A stretch of 31,782 nucleotides of DNA from a virus: positions 1 to 31,782 of the IMG/VR virus record IMGVR_UViG_3300046170_000064; one strand, given 5' to 3'. A program made the translations under genes and the position numbers. A model generated the notes under the pieces. That model was not told where the DNA came from and made no database searches. It was given only the letters and a program-made list of their open reading frames with translations. This document shows positions 29,454-31,782 of the stretch, one piece after another. Every line of letters begins with the position of its first letter. The first letter of the stretch is position 1.

Positions 29454-31766
29454 TTAAGCATTTTCTGAAATGCGTTTAGCCCAAGACACCATAGAGGCAC
29501 CTCCCCAAAGGTTGTAAGCTACGTAACCCTTATCTCTCCAAGGCTCATCTTTAAATTTAGGGTCTATCTTAGCATTTTCTTTATGGCGTGCTAAAAAGCT
29601 ATTTATTCTTTTTACAGTAGATAAACTCAAAGCCTCTCTTTTTGCTAACTGGTTTGCTCTTTGCCATCCCACACTAGTTCCGCCTTGAACTACGCTACGC
29701 CCATATTTCTCACGCCATTCTAGCATTCGCTTAGCGTTATTGGTAGCGCCTTGAGGATAACCGTCAAAGGTTTCGGCTTTATTTTTTTTAGAACTTAGGC
29801 TGTGCGCCTCTGGAAGTAAATCAGTATCGTATGGCTTTCTCTTAAATTTACCAGTTCTTAAAGCATATAATAAACCGTTTACTCTACCTAAAGCCCATTG
29901 CTGCTCATTGCTAACGTTAGGTCTAACCGAGCTAGGGTTAGTTCTAAATGCTCCAACTCCTCTAACGAATGACCTAGCAAGCATTGAATAAGTTGCTCGT
30001 TTAGCTGGGTCGTCTCCATATTTTTCGTTATGGTCTTCCACTTTGTTTTTTAAAGCTCTCTCCATTGTGTCGGAAATCTGTGGCGCCTTTGTTATTATTT
30101 CTAAATTTTCTGAGTCTGTATCGTCGTCGTTATCATATTCTGACTCAGTATCATAATAGCTAGAGTCTATTTCAAAATCATAGTTAAAAGCGTCAGCATC
30201 CATTTCTCCATAGTATTCGTCTAGCTTGTTATCTTTAGCAGCTTCATATTCCTCATGCGTTTCAAAAGGCATATATACTGTAAATCCGTCAAAAATATGC
30301 TGGTGATAACCTTCCCCTCCCATTTCACTAGCTCTAGCTCTAGCTTCTGCTATAGTAGTGTAAACGTCATTCATTCCAGAGACTAATCTCTTTTCTGTAG
30401 AATCTTCTTTTACTGGGTCTGGAGTCATGTCTGGCATATCTGAATTACCAATAGGCAGTAAATTAGCTGGTACATAATAGTCGTCCATTTCTGAGTTTTC
30501 CTCATCCTTACCAAAACTCATAGCCATTCGCTTCTCATTAGGAGTTAGCCACCAACTTTTAGACATCTGGTCAACTATTTTTTCGCTCTCTTCTTGTAGC
30601 TCTGGAATTACAGAGGTATCAAAATCTATAAATAATTTTTCTCCAAACTTAGGAGCTAGCCACCTATTAAGCTCGTCTCTAATTTTTAGAAGCTCTGGTA
30701 TAACCGTATTAGTATATAACATTTTACGAGCCTCTTTTATATTGTTATACGTTGCCGATTCTACATTATTAAGAAGTACAGCTGGAACGTTATAAATATT
30801 ACAAAGGTCTTTTATAGTTGTGTTATATTGCTCTATTAAAGATAAATCAGAAGCATTTAAGCCAAAGTTGACCCAGCTTAATTTCTTAGGCGTTATAATT
30901 ACGTCTCCAGCATTATTGGAGCCTTGGTATTGATTTCTAAATTTCTCTTTAAGTTGTCTGGCTTGAGTTTCGTTTAAGTCTCCCTCTTCACTCATCAAAA
31001 CACCTCTAGCGGTTTGGTTTTGTAAATACTTGACTCCAGTAGTAAGCGCTTCATTATTAGCATCCATAGACCTTAGCCCAGCCTTTAAGGGTGACATACC
31101 GTAAAGGTTTGCACCAGTTCCGTCAGCTAAAGGGTTAAAGTCTTTTATATGGCAAACGTCTAAAGCGTCCATTTTATAAGTGCCATTATATTCCATTGTA
31201 AAATAGTCAACTGGTTTCATTAATCCACCAGAATGAATCTCGATAGTTTGACTAGGTAAAACATAAAGCTCGCCATATTTACCAGCATTGCTACCGTTTT
31301 CTGGTGCTATACCATAGATATAACGGTTACCAGTTAATTTTCCGTATGCTATTAATTCAGTTATAAAGCTAGAATAGCTTTGTGCTGGGTTAGGTCTGTC
31401 TAAAAGTTCGTGTATTTCTGTGTCTTCTAATTCTACAAGAGCATTTTTTAAACTTATTTGCGCCCTTGGGTTTGTCAAGTTAGCAAAGTCTCCAGAGGTT
31501 AGTGCCTTATATCTTTTTAGCTCGTTAGTATTTTGCACCTCATAAACTTGAAAGGGAACAGTAGAGGCTGCTTTTGTAATTAAGTTAATTATTGAGTAAA
31601 CAGTAGAATTAAATCTGTAGCCTTTATTAATATAGCTGTCGTCGTTATCTTCTGAAGTTATAAGAGTCTCCCCTAAAAAATTGTACATAGCTCTATTAAA
31701 AGCTGGGTTGGTCTGTTGACCGTTTTTATTTATTAGGTTCTTAAACCTATCTAATATTGAAGCCAT
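29454..31766 (-). CDS. Portal protein with long C-terminal extension
   Basis: This 770-residue protein holds a normal HK97-type portal in the first 430 residues (NSTVYSIINLITKAASTVPF, IYNVPAVLLNNVESATYNNI, EARKMLYTNTVIPEL). After this come about 320 additional residues: a His-containing EGYHQHIFDGFTVYMPFETH near 487-506, a strongly acidic linker near 515-555, a helical domain with RSFVRGVGAFRTNPSSVRPN, and a final segment with LEWREKYGRS and NLWGGASMVSWAKR. The last segment is found attached to several phage proteins and has no settled function. The portal forms the DNA entry ring. Confidence 0.88.
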   Translation of the reverse strand: MASILDRFKNLINKNGQQTNPAFNRAMYNFLGETLITSEDNDDSYINKGYRFNSTVYSIINLITKAASTVPFQVYEVQNTNELKRYKALTSGDFANLTNPRAQISLKNALVELEDTEIHELLDRPNPAQSYSSFITELIAYGKLTGNRYIYGIAPENGSNAGKYGELYVLPSQTIEIHSGGLMKPVDYFTMEYNGTYKMDALDVCHIKDFNPLADGTGANLYGMSPLKAGLRSMDANNEALTTGVKYLQNQTARGVLMSEEGDLNETQARQLKEKFRNQYQGSNNAGDVIITPKKLSWVNFGLNASDLSLIEQYNTTIKDLCNIYNVPAVLLNNVESATYNNIKEARKMLYTNTVIPELLKIRDELNRWLAPKFGEKLFIDFDTSVIPELQEESEKIVDQMSKSWWLTPNEKRMAMSFGKDEENSEMDDYYVPANLLPIGNSDMPDMTPDPVKEDSTEKRLVSGMNDVYTTIAEARARASEMGGEGYHQHIFDGFTVYMPFETHEEYEAAKDNKLDEYYGEMDADAFNYDFEIDSSYYDTESEYDNDDDTDSENLEIITKAPQISDTMERALKNKVEDHNEKYGDDPAKRATYSMLARSFVRGVGAFRTNPSSVRPNVSNEQQWALGRVNGLLYALRTGKFKRKPYDTDLLPEAHSLSSKKNKAETFDGYPQGATNNAKRMLEWREKYGRSVVQGGTSVGWQRANQLAKREALSLSTVKRINSFLARHKENAKIDPKFKDEPWRDKGYVAYNLWGGASMVSWAKRISENA

Positions 31767-31782
31767 TAAAATTAATTTTTAC
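31767..31782 (-). promoter_or_regulatory. Late promoter -7 box spanning the window joint
   Basis: If the window is closed into a circle, the last base and bases 1-7 read TAAATTTG on the minus strand, 15 bases before the portal ATG. This matches the other late -7 boxes. No good -33 TTG was found at the expected distance. Confidence 0.55.

Noticed and set aside
1-31782. Integrase, CI-like repressor, attachment site or tRNA gene.
   Set aside because: No open frame showed integrase motifs, no divergent regulatory pair was seen, and no tRNA-like cloverleaf was noticed by eye.

Overview
This 31.8 kb window looks like one complete, circularly closed genome of a small tailed phage (siphovirus type) infecting a Bacteroidota host, probably a marine flavobacterium. 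The host guess rests on low GC, mostly TAA stops, AT-rich gene leaders without Shine-Dalgarno sequences, and copies of the Bacteroidota-specific -7 promoter element TAnnTTTG before late genes. No named species can be assigned from the sequence. All genes lie on the minus strand, tightly packed with ATGA and TAATG overlaps. The two window ends fit together: large terminase ends at base 12, portal starts at 31766, and a TAAATTTG promoter box is rebuilt across the joint.

Read in the direction of transcription (high to low coordinates), the late region starts at the right edge with a portal carrying a long C-terminal extension, a MuF-type head protein fused to a zinc-metalloprotease-like domain, prohead protease and major capsid protein. 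Between 25.6 and 24.4 kb lies a patch of very small genes and a PD-(D/E)XK nuclease-like gene bracketed by hairpin terminators. Head-completion genes follow (24.4-22.4 kb), then a cassette of small membrane proteins, an M15 peptidase endolysin and a 3-TM holin (22.4-20.9 kb). Tail fibre genes (20.8-14.4 kb) come next, unusually placed before the tail tube. The tail is built from tube protein, a gpG/gpGT pair with a lambda-like GGGAAAG -1 slippery site, tape measure, and a tail-tip region that appears split into three pieces by a frame change and a single in-frame stop codon. A strong terminator at about 7.95 kb closes the late block.

The early and replication block (7.9-1.5 kb) holds small unknown genes, a Cro-like regulator, an ERF annealing protein, an SSB-like protein with a DDLPF tail, a RecE-like exonuclease, a DnaA-domain-IV/VRR-NUC fusion, a helix-turn-helix replication initiator carrying a probable origin inside its gene, a PD-(D/E)XK nuclease-like protein and a T7-gp4-like primase-helicase. 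Small and large terminase follow and read into the portal across the joint. No integrase, CI-type repressor, tRNA or CRISPR array was seen, so a virulent lifestyle is likely. All functions are inferred from sequence patterns read by eye, without database searches.
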